From Alphaproteobacteria bacterium (GTDB lineage Bacteria > Pseudomonadota > Alphaproteobacteria > CALKHQ01): 64,000 bases of DNA. Below are positions 1 to 6,855 of this stretch, in pieces; the stretch's first letter is position 1, and the number at the start of each line of letters is the position of its first letter. Position numbers and translations under genes: made by a program. The stretch covers positions 124,001 to 188,000 of the forward strand of contig JAWKYB010000013.1 in NCBI GenBank assembly GCA_041396705.1. Reading direction: 5' to 3'. The notes beneath the pieces were generated by a model. The model searched no databases. It saw nothing but the letters and a program-made list of their open reading frames with translations, and had not been told where the DNA came from.

Positions 1-58
1 TCGGCCGCCGCATGCACCGCGTTGTGCGCATTCTCATGGCCGCGCGGCGCCGAAGCCC

Positions 59-64
59 TATAAT
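59..64 (+). promoter_or_regulatory. possible -10 box (TATAAT) upstream of first gene
   Basis: A perfect TATAAT hexamer lies 36 nt before the ATG at 101. It stands out in this GC-rich DNA. No good -35 is visible at 16-18 nt (the spot reads ATGGCC), so this is only a candidate. A Shine-Dalgarno AGGAG at 90-94 sits 6 nt before the start codon. Confidence 0.3.
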
Positions 65-100
65 TACCGTCACGGCAATGTCGCCGCGCAGGAGTCCCTC

Positions 101-703
101 ATGCCCGTCCGGTCGTTCTTCGCCGCTGTCCTGGCCTGCGTCGCCGTTGCCGCCGTCGCCGCACCGGCTGGCGCCCAGCCGTCGAAGCCGGTCTCGGCCA
201 CGATCAACGCGCTGGCGCTGGCGCCGATGCCGCCGGCCGCCTCGATCGAGATCGTCAGCTACGACGACAGCGACCTGGCCCTTGCCATCGCCGACGTCGC
301 CCGCCAGACCCTGGCCGCCAAGGGCTATCAGGTCGGGGCCGGCGGGCAATTGCTGCTGGGGCTGGAACTGCGCGACCGCGACACCATCACCCGCGACGTG
401 CCGACCCTGGGCAGCGCCACCGCCGACACGCGGCTGGACGAGGGCAGCGTGCGGGTCAACCTGTTCGCGGACAGCGAGGACAGCGTGCTGGGCGGACGGG
501 TCAACCCCGATTCGGTCGACGCGCTGCAGTTCGGCATCTTCGTCACGCTGAACGACCGCAGCACCGGGCGCCGGGTCTGGCAGGGCGAGATCATGGCCGA
601 CATCAGCGGCTCCAGCCGCGAGGAAGCCGGCCCGCTGCTGGTCAGCGCGATCGCGAACCGGCTGGGCGAGCCGATCAGCCGTGAATCGCTGGTGCTAGAG
701 TAG
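101..703 (+). CDS. secreted hypothetical protein
   Basis: A 200-residue protein of unknown function. Residues 1-25 form a signal peptide (hydrophobic alanine/valine run ending in an AGAQ cleavage-type site), so it is probably periplasmic or envelope-associated. The mature part contains a predicted alternating strand/helix region and a GRRVWQGEI segment of the kind seen in envelope proteins that measure or modify a partner, but I do not recognise a family. The start is supported by AGGAG 6 nt upstream. The last 29 nt overlap the 3' end of the convergent TerB-like gene, so the two genes share a terminator region. Confidence 0.75.
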   Translation: MPVRSFFAAVLACVAVAAVAAPAGAQPSKPVSATINALALAPMPPAASIEIVSYDDSDLALAIADVARQTLAAKGYQVGAGGQLLLGLELRDRDTITRDVPTLGSATADTRLDEGSVRVNLFADSEDSVLGGRVNPDSVDALQFGIFVTLNDRSTGRRVWQGEIMADISGSSREEAGPLLVSAIANRLGEPISRESLVLE

Positions 704-1295
704 GCTCGGCGACGTCGGGCATCAGATAGGCAGAGCGCCGCTCGTTCTCCGTCAGCATCAGTCCGCTGGCGATGTCCGCCAGGACCGGGCGCTCCATCGC
801 GTGCATCTCGTCGTCGGCGCAGGCGACCAGATACGCGCCGTGCAGGATGACGATGCGCACGTCGCGATCGATCTGCTGCCACAGGCCGGCGAGATGGTGC
901 CGGATCGGCTCGCGGTGCAGGTCGACGTTCACCACGCTGGCCTTGATCGCGGCCATGTCGATCGGCTTGCCGGTCAGCTTCTGAAAGACATGCTGAACCG
1001 TCTCCGCCTCCGCTTCGTGCAGGTGGCCGTCCGAGGCGGCGGCATAGGCCAGCGCCGCCAGCAGGGCCTGGCGGCTGATATCGGACTGGAACGCCTCGGC
1101 GCTGTCCACAGCCGTCTCGCGGCGGCGCGGCATGGCGATCATGCCGACCAGGGCCAGGACCGAGCCGACGCCGAGCGCGCCGTAGCCGACCGAGCCGGCA
1201 CTGTCGCCGGCGAAGGTGACGAAGCCGCCGACCAGCGCGACCCCGATCGCGATGACGGCGGCGCCAAGGCCGAGAAGGGCGGGACCAGAAGGCAT
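675..1295 (-). CDS. TerB-like domain membrane protein
   Basis: A 206-residue protein with two hydrophobic segments near the N-terminus (about residues 7-28 and 35-53), followed by a soluble helical domain from about residue 70. The pattern of that domain (AAASDGHLHEAEAE, later ADDEMHAMERPVL) resembles TerB/DjlA-type domains: paired helices with acidic residues that bind metal in characterised members. This suggests a membrane-anchored stress or metal-related protein, by family resemblance only. It converges with and overlaps the secreted protein gene, and diverges from the DUF1993 gene across a 218-nt gap. Confidence 0.6.
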   Translation of the reverse strand: MPSGPALLGLGAAVIAIGVALVGGFVTFAGDSAGSVGYGALGVGSVLALVGMIAMPRRRETAVDSAEAFQSDISRQALLAALAYAAASDGHLHEAEAETVQHVFQKLTGKPIDMAAIKASVVNVDLHREPIRHHLAGLWQQIDRDVRIVILHGAYLVACADDEMHAMERPVLADIASGLMLTENERRSAYLMPDVAEPTLAPAIHG

Positions 1296-1513
1296 GCTGT
1301 CCTCGCGATTGCCTGTGCCAGCAGCGGGCGCATGCGGTGCGAATGGCGGGTAGGCCGCACCGACTGCGGGCGCCCAGTTTCCGCCACAGCCGTTAACATG
1401 TGCTTATCCGGCCGCGCCGCCCGCGGTGCGGGCCACGCCGGCCCTTGCGCGACCGGGCCGGCGGGCGCAGAAAGAAGGCCTCGTCCACCCGCACATGAAG
1501 GTGCCCGCCCATC

Positions 1514-2020
1514 ATGACGCTCTCGATGTATCAGGCGTCCGTGCCCGTCTTCACCCGCATGCTGAACGCACTGTCGGCGATCCTGGAGAAGGCCGAGACC
1601 AATGCCGCCGAGCGGCGGATCGACCAGACCGTGCTCGTCGGCTACCGGCTGGCGCCGGACATGTTCCCGCTCAGCCGGCAGGTCCAAATCGCCACCGACC
1701 ATGCCAAGGGCTGCGTTGCCCGGCTATCCGGGGCCGAGCCGCCGAAATACAGCGACGACGAGGCGACGCTGGGCGAGCTGCGCGAACGCATCACCAAGAC
1801 CCTCGCCTTCGTGCAGTCGAAGCAGCCGGCCGACGTCGACGGATCGGAGGAGCGCGAGATCACGCTGTCGATCGGCGGCCAGGCGATGCATTTCCAGGGG
1901 CAGGACTACCTGCTCGGCTTCGTGCTGCCCAACTTCTACTTCCACGTCACCGCCGCCTACGCGATCCTGCGCCATTGCGGCGTGCCGATCGGCAAGCGCG
2001 ACTTCATGGGCATGAGCTGA
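1514..2020 (+). CDS. DUF1993 family protein
   Basis: A 168-residue cytoplasmic protein matching DUF1993 along its whole length. It has the N-terminal MYQASVPVFTRML segment, RLAPDMFPLSRQVQIA, and the C-terminal GQDYLLGFVLPNFYFH followed by YAILRHCGVPIGK. The family has a DinB-like four-helix-bundle appearance, and its biochemical role is not established. No signal peptide or membrane segment is seen. It is followed 44 nt downstream by a small secreted protein on the same strand. Confidence 0.85.
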   Translation: MTLSMYQASVPVFTRMLNALSAILEKAETNAAERRIDQTVLVGYRLAPDMFPLSRQVQIATDHAKGCVARLSGAEPPKYSDDEATLGELRERITKTLAFVQSKQPADVDGSEEREITLSIGGQAMHFQGQDYLLGFVLPNFYFHVTAAYAILRHCGVPIGKRDFMGMS

Positions 2021-2064
2021 GCGGCGAGGACGCCGCCGCCGACACAGCGACAGGGAGGCATCGG

Positions 2065-2442
2065 ATGCGTGCATTGCTGGCGGGACTCGCATTGGCGCTG
2101 GCCGCCGGCCCGGCGGCGGCGCAGGAGCTGATCGCGCAATACGGCGCGCTGCTCAGCGACCGCGACCATCTCAACTCCAACGGCCAGCGGCTGACCAGCG
2201 CGGCGGCGATCATCCGGCAGGACCGGGCCAACTTCCATCGTTTCGGCCGGCGCGACCCGGCCGACGAGTGGGACCCGGTCTTTGCCAACGTCAACAACCG
2301 CGCCCGGATGGAGGCGCTGCTCAACGCCGGCACCTCGTCGCCGGGAGCGATCCAGGCGATCGTCAACGGCCGCCCCTATGTCGTCGTCCAGGTCTGGGGC
2401 CATGCCGGCGTCATCGACTACATCGACGTGACGGTGAACTGA
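2065..2442 (+). CDS. small secreted hypothetical protein
   Basis: A 125-residue protein with a clear signal peptide (residues 1-20, ending AAAQ). The mature part is about 105 residues and ends in a beta-rich segment (YVVVQVWGHAGVIDY). I do not recognise the family. The ATG at 2065 was chosen because it begins the signal peptide and has GGGAGG at 2053-2058. The longer in-frame extension upstream runs antiparallel through the DUF1993 gene and is not believable. Probably co-transcribed with DUF1993 (44 nt) and the M15-like gene (37 nt). Confidence 0.7.
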   Translation: MRALLAGLALALAAGPAAAQELIAQYGALLSDRDHLNSNGQRLTSAAAIIRQDRANFHRFGRRDPADEWDPVFANVNNRARMEALLNAGTSSPGAIQAIVNGRPYVVVQVWGHAGVIDYIDVTVN

Positions 2443-2479
2443 GCGCCTTTCCGGCGCATTCCGCGGTCAGGCTGGGCCG

Positions 2480-3280
2480 ATGCTGAACCGACGCGCCTTC
2501 CTTGCCGGCGGATTGGCGCTGGCCGCATCGCCGCTGCGCACGCCGGCCCGGGCCCAGCCCGCCGACCCGTCCGTTGCCGCCCAGGCGTTCATCGACGCCT
2601 ATCCGCAGGCCATCGTCGGCTACGCGAATGGCGACCTGGTCTTCGCCTCGGGAGCACGGGTCGCGCTCGACGACGGGCGGGACAAGGATTTCGACCGGCG
2701 GCTGGAGAACGCCGACCCGCAGGACATGCTGCACGACCCCTATCCCTGGGGTGCGGCCGACGATCCGCCCGCGCGCAACTTCGACCCCGGCCGCTATCGC
2801 TGCGACCCGCTGTTCCGCGCCCTCTACGGCGAAAGCCGCGACGCGGTGGCGGCGCAGCTCGAGACGGTGACCTGGCTCGCCAACACCCGGCCGAGCCCGC
2901 TGCCGGTGCACCGCGCCTTCGACGTGCCGGCGCGCGTCGCACGCATCTCCGCCAAGCTGGAGGCGCTGGGCGAGGCGTTCCTGCCCTATCTCGCCGAGCC
3001 GGCCGGCAGCTTCAACTGGCGGGTCATCGCCGGGACCGACCGGCTCAGCGCGCACAGCTTCGCCGTCGCGATCGACATCAATGTCAACTTCGCCGACTAC
3101 TGGCGCTGGGCCGGCGGCGGCCCGGACCCGAGCGAATACCGTAACCGGATTCCGCCGGAGATCGTCGCCGCCTTCGAGACCGAGGACTTCATCTGGGGCG
3201 GGCGCTGGTACCACTACGACACCATGCACTTCGAGTACCGCCCGGAGTTGCGGACCTATGCGGATCTGAGCGGCCGGTAG
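2480..3280 (+). CDS. M15-family D-Ala-D-Ala carboxypeptidase-like exported protein
   Basis: A 266-residue protein. A Tat-like leader (NRRAFLAGGLALAAS, residues 3-17) ends near ARAQ, predicting export. The C-terminal half carries the M15 zinc-peptidase pattern: SAHSFAVAIDIN with His192 and Asp199, and WYHYDTMHFEYRPEL with His250, which together would bind Zn2+. Characterised M15C enzymes cut peptidoglycan stem peptides (endolysin or VanY-like). A role in peptidoglycan trimming is inferred. The stop codon is embedded in a perfect palindrome shared with the convergent gene. Confidence 0.8.
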   Translation: MLNRRAFLAGGLALAASPLRTPARAQPADPSVAAQAFIDAYPQAIVGYANGDLVFASGARVALDDGRDKDFDRRLENADPQDMLHDPYPWGAADDPPARNFDPGRYRCDPLFRALYGESRDAVAAQLETVTWLANTRPSPLPVHRAFDVPARVARISAKLEALGEAFLPYLAEPAGSFNWRVIAGTDRLSAHSFAVAIDINVNFADYWRWAGGGPDPSEYRNRIPPEIVAAFETEDFIWGGRWYHYDTMHFEYRPELRTYADLSGR

Positions 3281-3293
3281 CGCGGCCGCGCTA
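3278..3293. terminator. perfect 16-bp palindrome joining two convergent stop codons
   Basis: TAGCGCGGCCGCGCTA is a perfect palindrome. Its first three bases are the TAG stop of the plus-strand M15 gene and its last three are the TAG stop of the minus-strand TagR-like gene. It could act as a short bidirectional terminator hairpin. No U-tract follows on either side, so the role is uncertain. Confidence 0.4.
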
Positions 3294-4844
3294 TCGCGAC
3301 AGCCGCGTCAGCCACACCTCGCGGTCGGCGGCACCGGTCAGGCGCACTTCGGCGACATGGTCGGCGAACACCGCGGCGAAGGGCAGGATGTCGCTGCGCC
3401 CGGCTGCCGCCAGTTCCTGGCGCAGCAGCTCCAGCTGGGCGTCGAAGGTCGGGCCGGGGATGTTCTCCGCCGCGATGATGGCGTTGTCGACATAGGCGTC
3501 CATCGCATCGTCGAGCGCTCGGCGCTCGGCCGCCAGCGCCTCGACGGACGCCGCCAGCTGGCGCTCGTCGAGCGCGGCATCGGCCAGCGCCTGCTGGATC
3601 TCCTGCTTCAGCGCGACGATCGCGGCGACCGCATGCACGTCGGCACCGAAGCCGGCGCCGAGACGCAGCAGCGCGCGCGCCAGCCGCTCGCCCGAGCTGG
3701 CGCGCACGTCGGTCTCGGCGCGCAGCTCGGCGATCAACCGCTCGGCGGCGGCCGCCAGCGTGGCGTCGTCGCGCGCCTCGATCAGCCGGGTCAGCGCCGA
3801 CAGCGGGTCCTCCTCGCCCGCCGGCTCCGCCTGGAAGCCGGCCGCCGCCTGTTCGCGCCAGGCCGCGTCGATCTCCGCCAGCCGCTCGCGCGAGGTCAGC
3901 ACCGGCGCCGCGATCACCAGCCGGAAGCCGATGGTGCGCACCCGGTTCGGCGCGCCGTCGCGGTAGTGCGCGATCTCCTGCCGGTAGGAAGTGCGGATCT
4001 CGCCCTCCGAGGTCAGGTAGTTGCCGCCGCGCACGACGAAGCCGCCGGCCTCGCCGTGCCACCGGCCGCCACGATTGAGCCGGAACGGGTCGAGCACGAT
4101 CTCGTCGGCGTTGCCGAGCACGTCGTGCAGGCCCAACGGGTTCGGCGCCAGCAGGCCGATGAGCTGCAACCGGTTGTTGGCCGAGCGGCTGCCCTGGAAC
4201 CAGACATAGGCCGGCATGCCCGCCGGCATCGGGAAGGTGCGGGCGCGGAAATCCTCCGGCCGCACCGCGATGCCGCCGCGCGCGGCGAAGTCCCACTCCG
4301 CCTCGGTCGGCAGGCGCAGGAAGCCGGCCATGCCGTCGGCGTCGGGCAGCGCGTCCGTGGCGTTGGCGGCCAGCCAGCCTGTATAGGCGTCGGCAAAGGC
4401 GACCGCGTCGGCCCAGGTCACCGCCGTCGCCGGCAGCCGCAGCCCCGGGTTCAGGTCGGGGCAGCTCTCGCCGAGCGCTGCGAGCTGCGCCGCATTGACC
4501 TCGTACTTGCCGATCCAGTAGTGGCGGCCGGCCTCGCCCGCCCCGTCGACGAAGCCGCCGGCGATGTCGGCGAACACCGGGCCCTCGGCATAGCCGCGCT
4601 CCTCGTCGGACGCGCCCAGCAGCACGCGGCGGTCGTCCAGCGGCCCGTCGGTCGGGGTCTCCACCCGGCGGAATGTCATCGCGCCGCCGCAGGGCATCGG
4701 CAGCACCAGATCGCCCTCGGCCGGCTGCGGGTTGGAATAGACCTCGGGCCACGGTTCGGGCGCGACGTCCTGCGCCGCCGCCGTGCCAGCCGGCCCCAGG
4801 GCCAGCGACGCCGCCAGCAGCCAGCCTGCCGCCGGCCTAGACAT
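3291..4844 (-). CDS. TagR-like periplasmic protein with degenerate formylglycine-enzyme (FGE/sulfatase-modifying) domain
   Basis: A 517-residue protein. Residues 1-27 are a signal peptide. An FGE-type fold spans about 65-330 (WIGKYEVNAAQLAAL, FLRLPTEAEWDFAARGG, LGLHDVLGNADE, VRGGNYLTSE, TIGFRLV). A long alpha-helical C-terminal region of about 180 residues follows. The cysteines used by catalytic FGEs are absent from the conserved core, so it is probably a binding domain rather than an enzyme. In Pseudomonas, TagR has an FGE-like domain and acts with the ABC pair TagT/TagS in post-translational T6SS control. The same trio lies here in the order ATPase-permease-FGE. The start overlaps the permease stop by 8 nt, so the genes are translationally coupled. 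No T6SS genes are in the window. Confidence 0.75.
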   Translation of the reverse strand: MSRPAAGWLLAASLALGPAGTAAAQDVAPEPWPEVYSNPQPAEGDLVLPMPCGGAMTFRRVETPTDGPLDDRRVLLGASDEERGYAEGPVFADIAGGFVDGAGEAGRHYWIGKYEVNAAQLAALGESCPDLNPGLRLPATAVTWADAVAFADAYTGWLAANATDALPDADGMAGFLRLPTEAEWDFAARGGIAVRPEDFRARTFPMPAGMPAYVWFQGSRSANNRLQLIGLLAPNPLGLHDVLGNADEIVLDPFRLNRGGRWHGEAGGFVVRGGNYLTSEGEIRTSYRQEIAHYRDGAPNRVRTIGFRLVIAAPVLTSRERLAEIDAAWREQAAAGFQAEPAGEEDPLSALTRLIEARDDATLAAAAERLIAELRAETDVRASSGERLARALLRLGAGFGADVHAVAAIVALKQEIQQALADAALDERQLAASVEALAAERRALDDAMDAYVDNAIIAAENIPGPTFDAQLELLRQELAAAGRSDILPFAAVFADHVAEVRLTGAADREVWLTRLSR

Positions 4845-6063
4845 CGCGCAGGCCCTCGGCCGGGGCGATGCGCAATACCCGCCAGGCGGCCAGGGCGGCG
4901 GCGGCGAGCGCCAGCACCAGCGTCGCCGCAAGCGCCAGCGCCACGTGCCACCAAACCAGCCGGCAAACCTGCTCGGTGCCGGCGACCTGGTCGGCGAACA
5001 CCGCATTGATGACGGCCGACACGGCCAGCGCCGCCAGCGCCGACGCGACGCCGCCGATCACCGCGATCAGCGCCGCATGGGTCAGCGGGAACAGCGCCAG
5101 CGCCCGGCGCGGCGCGCCGAGCAGGTGGATGACGCTCAGCGCCTTCTGCTTGCGCGCGACGTTGGCCCACAGGCTCGCGCCCATCGAGACCAGGAACCCG
5201 GTGCCGCCGAGCGCGACCACGATCAGGAACAGCACCGACAGGCTGGCGTCCAGGCGCTGCACAGCGGCGATGTCGGCCGCGCGGGTGCGCACGTCGCCGC
5301 CCGCGGCCACCAGCCGGTCCTCCAGCGCGGCCACGGCGTCGAGGTCGGCGGCATAGAGCCGGAAGCTGGCGAACAGGCGCGGTTCGGGCGGCGGCGGGTC
5401 GTCGGCGAAACCCCAGTCGGGTACCGCGCGTCCGTCGCGAAAATCCTCGGCCGCCAGCAGCACCGACAGGTCGACGAAGGCGGCGGGCCGGCCGAACGCG
5501 TCCGGAGGCAGCACCGCCGCCACGACGAAGCTGCGGCGGGCAACCTCGCGGCCGCCGTCGCGGGTGCGCACGACGATCAGGTCGACCGCGTCGCCCGCGG
5601 CCGCACCCAGCTCGCGCGCGGCGCGGTCGCTCAGCAGCACCTCACCCGGCGCCGGCGGCGGCGTGCCGCTCAGGGCGATCAGCGGATCGCCGGCCGCGGT
5701 GGGGATCAGCTCCGCCGTCACCACCGCCGCGCCGTTTGCGCCGGCGAACGCCAGGTCGGCGGTGGCCGCGATCTGGCGGGTGCGCGGAATGACGAAGCCG
5801 ACCGCGTCGTCGTCCGCCATCGCCGCAAACCAGGCGGCGTCGTAGCGGCCGGCGCCGACCGGCGTCACCTCCAGGTTGCGCGGGTCGCCGGTCAGCCGCT
5901 GGGTCAGCGCGTCGATGAAGCCGTATTTCAGCGCCAGCAGGATGATCAGCGGCGTCAGCACGCCGGCCAGCGCGGCGACGAAGCAGAACGACATGCCGCC
6001 CTCGAAGCGGAAGTCGGCGACGCCCAGCCGCGCCACCTGAAGGGGCAGCCGTGCCGCACTCAT
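4837..6063 (-). CDS. TagS-like ABC transporter permease (FtsX/LolC/MacB type)
   Basis: A 408-residue permease with the FtsX/MacB layout: TM1 at about 24-46, a large extracytoplasmic domain (about 55-270), then TM2-TM4 at about 275-297, 328-352 and 372-394, ending near the IAPAEGLR motif typical of this family. Such permeases do not move solutes through a pore. They pass mechanical force to the periplasm (LolCDE, MacB, FtsEX). The start overlaps the ATPase stop by 4 nt and the stop overlaps the start of the TagR-like gene by 8 nt, giving a tightly coupled trio. By layout it matches TagS. Sequence similarity to TagS itself was not computed. Confidence 0.85.
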   Translation of the reverse strand: MSAARLPLQVARLGVADFRFEGGMSFCFVAALAGVLTPLIILLALKYGFIDALTQRLTGDPRNLEVTPVGAGRYDAAWFAAMADDDAVGFVIPRTRQIAATADLAFAGANGAAVVTAELIPTAAGDPLIALSGTPPPAPGEVLLSDRAARELGAAAGDAVDLIVVRTRDGGREVARRSFVVAAVLPPDAFGRPAAFVDLSVLLAAEDFRDGRAVPDWGFADDPPPPEPRLFASFRLYAADLDAVAALEDRLVAAGGDVRTRAADIAAVQRLDASLSVLFLIVVALGGTGFLVSMGASLWANVARKQKALSVIHLLGAPRRALALFPLTHAALIAVIGGVASALAALAVSAVINAVFADQVAGTEQVCRLVWWHVALALAATLVLALAAAALAAWRVLRIAPAEGLRDV

Positions 6064-6815
6064 GCCGGGTCCATCCGGAATCGCGACAGCGCGCCGTCGC
6101 CGGTCTCGACCAGGTCGTGTTCGACCACCGTCAGCCCGAACGCCTCCGCCAGGCCGCGGTCGTGGGTCGCGACCACCGCGGCGACCCCGGTCTGGTCGAT
6201 CAGCTCGGCGAACAGCGCAAAGATGCGCTCGGCGTTGGCCTGGTCGACCGAGGCGGTCGGCTCGTCGGCAACCACGATCGCCGGCGCGTGGACCAGCGCG
6301 CGGGCGATGGCGGCGCGTTGCCGCTCGCCGACCGATAGCGCGGCCGGTCTCAGGTCGAGCCGCCCGGCGATGCCCAGGCGCTCGGCCAGCTCGGCCACGG
6401 CGTCGCCGTCGCCGCGCCCGGCCAGCCGCAGCGGCAGCGCGATGTTATCGCGAACATTGAGGAACGGCAGCAGGCCGCCGGTCTGCAGCACATAGCCGAG
6501 CCGGTCGCGGCGCAGGGCAGCCAGCCCGTCGGAATCGCCGGCGCGCCAGAGGCGGCCGACGTCGCAGGCGGCCTCGGCGCCGCCGATGGCGAACCCGTCG
6601 GCCTCGTCCGGCGCCAACGCCAGCGCCAGCATGTCGAGGACGGTGGACTTGCCGCTGCCGCTGGGCCCGACCAGCGCGACGTGGCTGCCCGGATGCAGGG
6701 CGATGTCCGCGGCCTCGACCGCGAACGTCCGCCCGGGACCTGTAAGCCAGCGCTTGCGCAGCAGCCGCGCCGACAGTAGCGCCGGCCCGCGGTCGCGCGG
6801 CGCCCGGTCCGGCAT
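6060..6815 (-). CDS. TagT-like ABC transporter ATP-binding protein (LolD/MacB type)
   Basis: A 251-residue ABC ATPase. Walker A GPSGSGKS is at 50-57, the Q-loop near QTGGLLPF, the signature LSVGE at about 160-164, Walker B with VVADEPT at about 181-187, and the switch His in VATHDRG. It would power the adjacent FtsX-type permease. I chose ATG 6815 because GGAG lies about 10 nt upstream. A longer reading frame begins at 6923 but would run into the upstream vWA gene. A 40-nt gap separates it from that gene, and it has a 4-nt overlap with the permease. Confidence 0.85.
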   Translation of the reverse strand: MPDRAPRDRGPALLSARLLRKRWLTGPGRTFAVEAADIALHPGSHVALVGPSGSGKSTVLDMLALALAPDEADGFAIGGAEAACDVGRLWRAGDSDGLAALRRDRLGYVLQTGGLLPFLNVRDNIALPLRLAGRGDGDAVAELAERLGIAGRLDLRPAALSVGERQRAAIARALVHAPAIVVADEPTASVDQANAERIFALFAELIDQTGVAAVVATHDRGLAEAFGLTVVEHDLVETGDGALSRFRMDPA

Positions 6816-6855
6816 CGGCCCTGCTCCGGAGTCCGGCGCGCCCTCGCCCGCCGGC

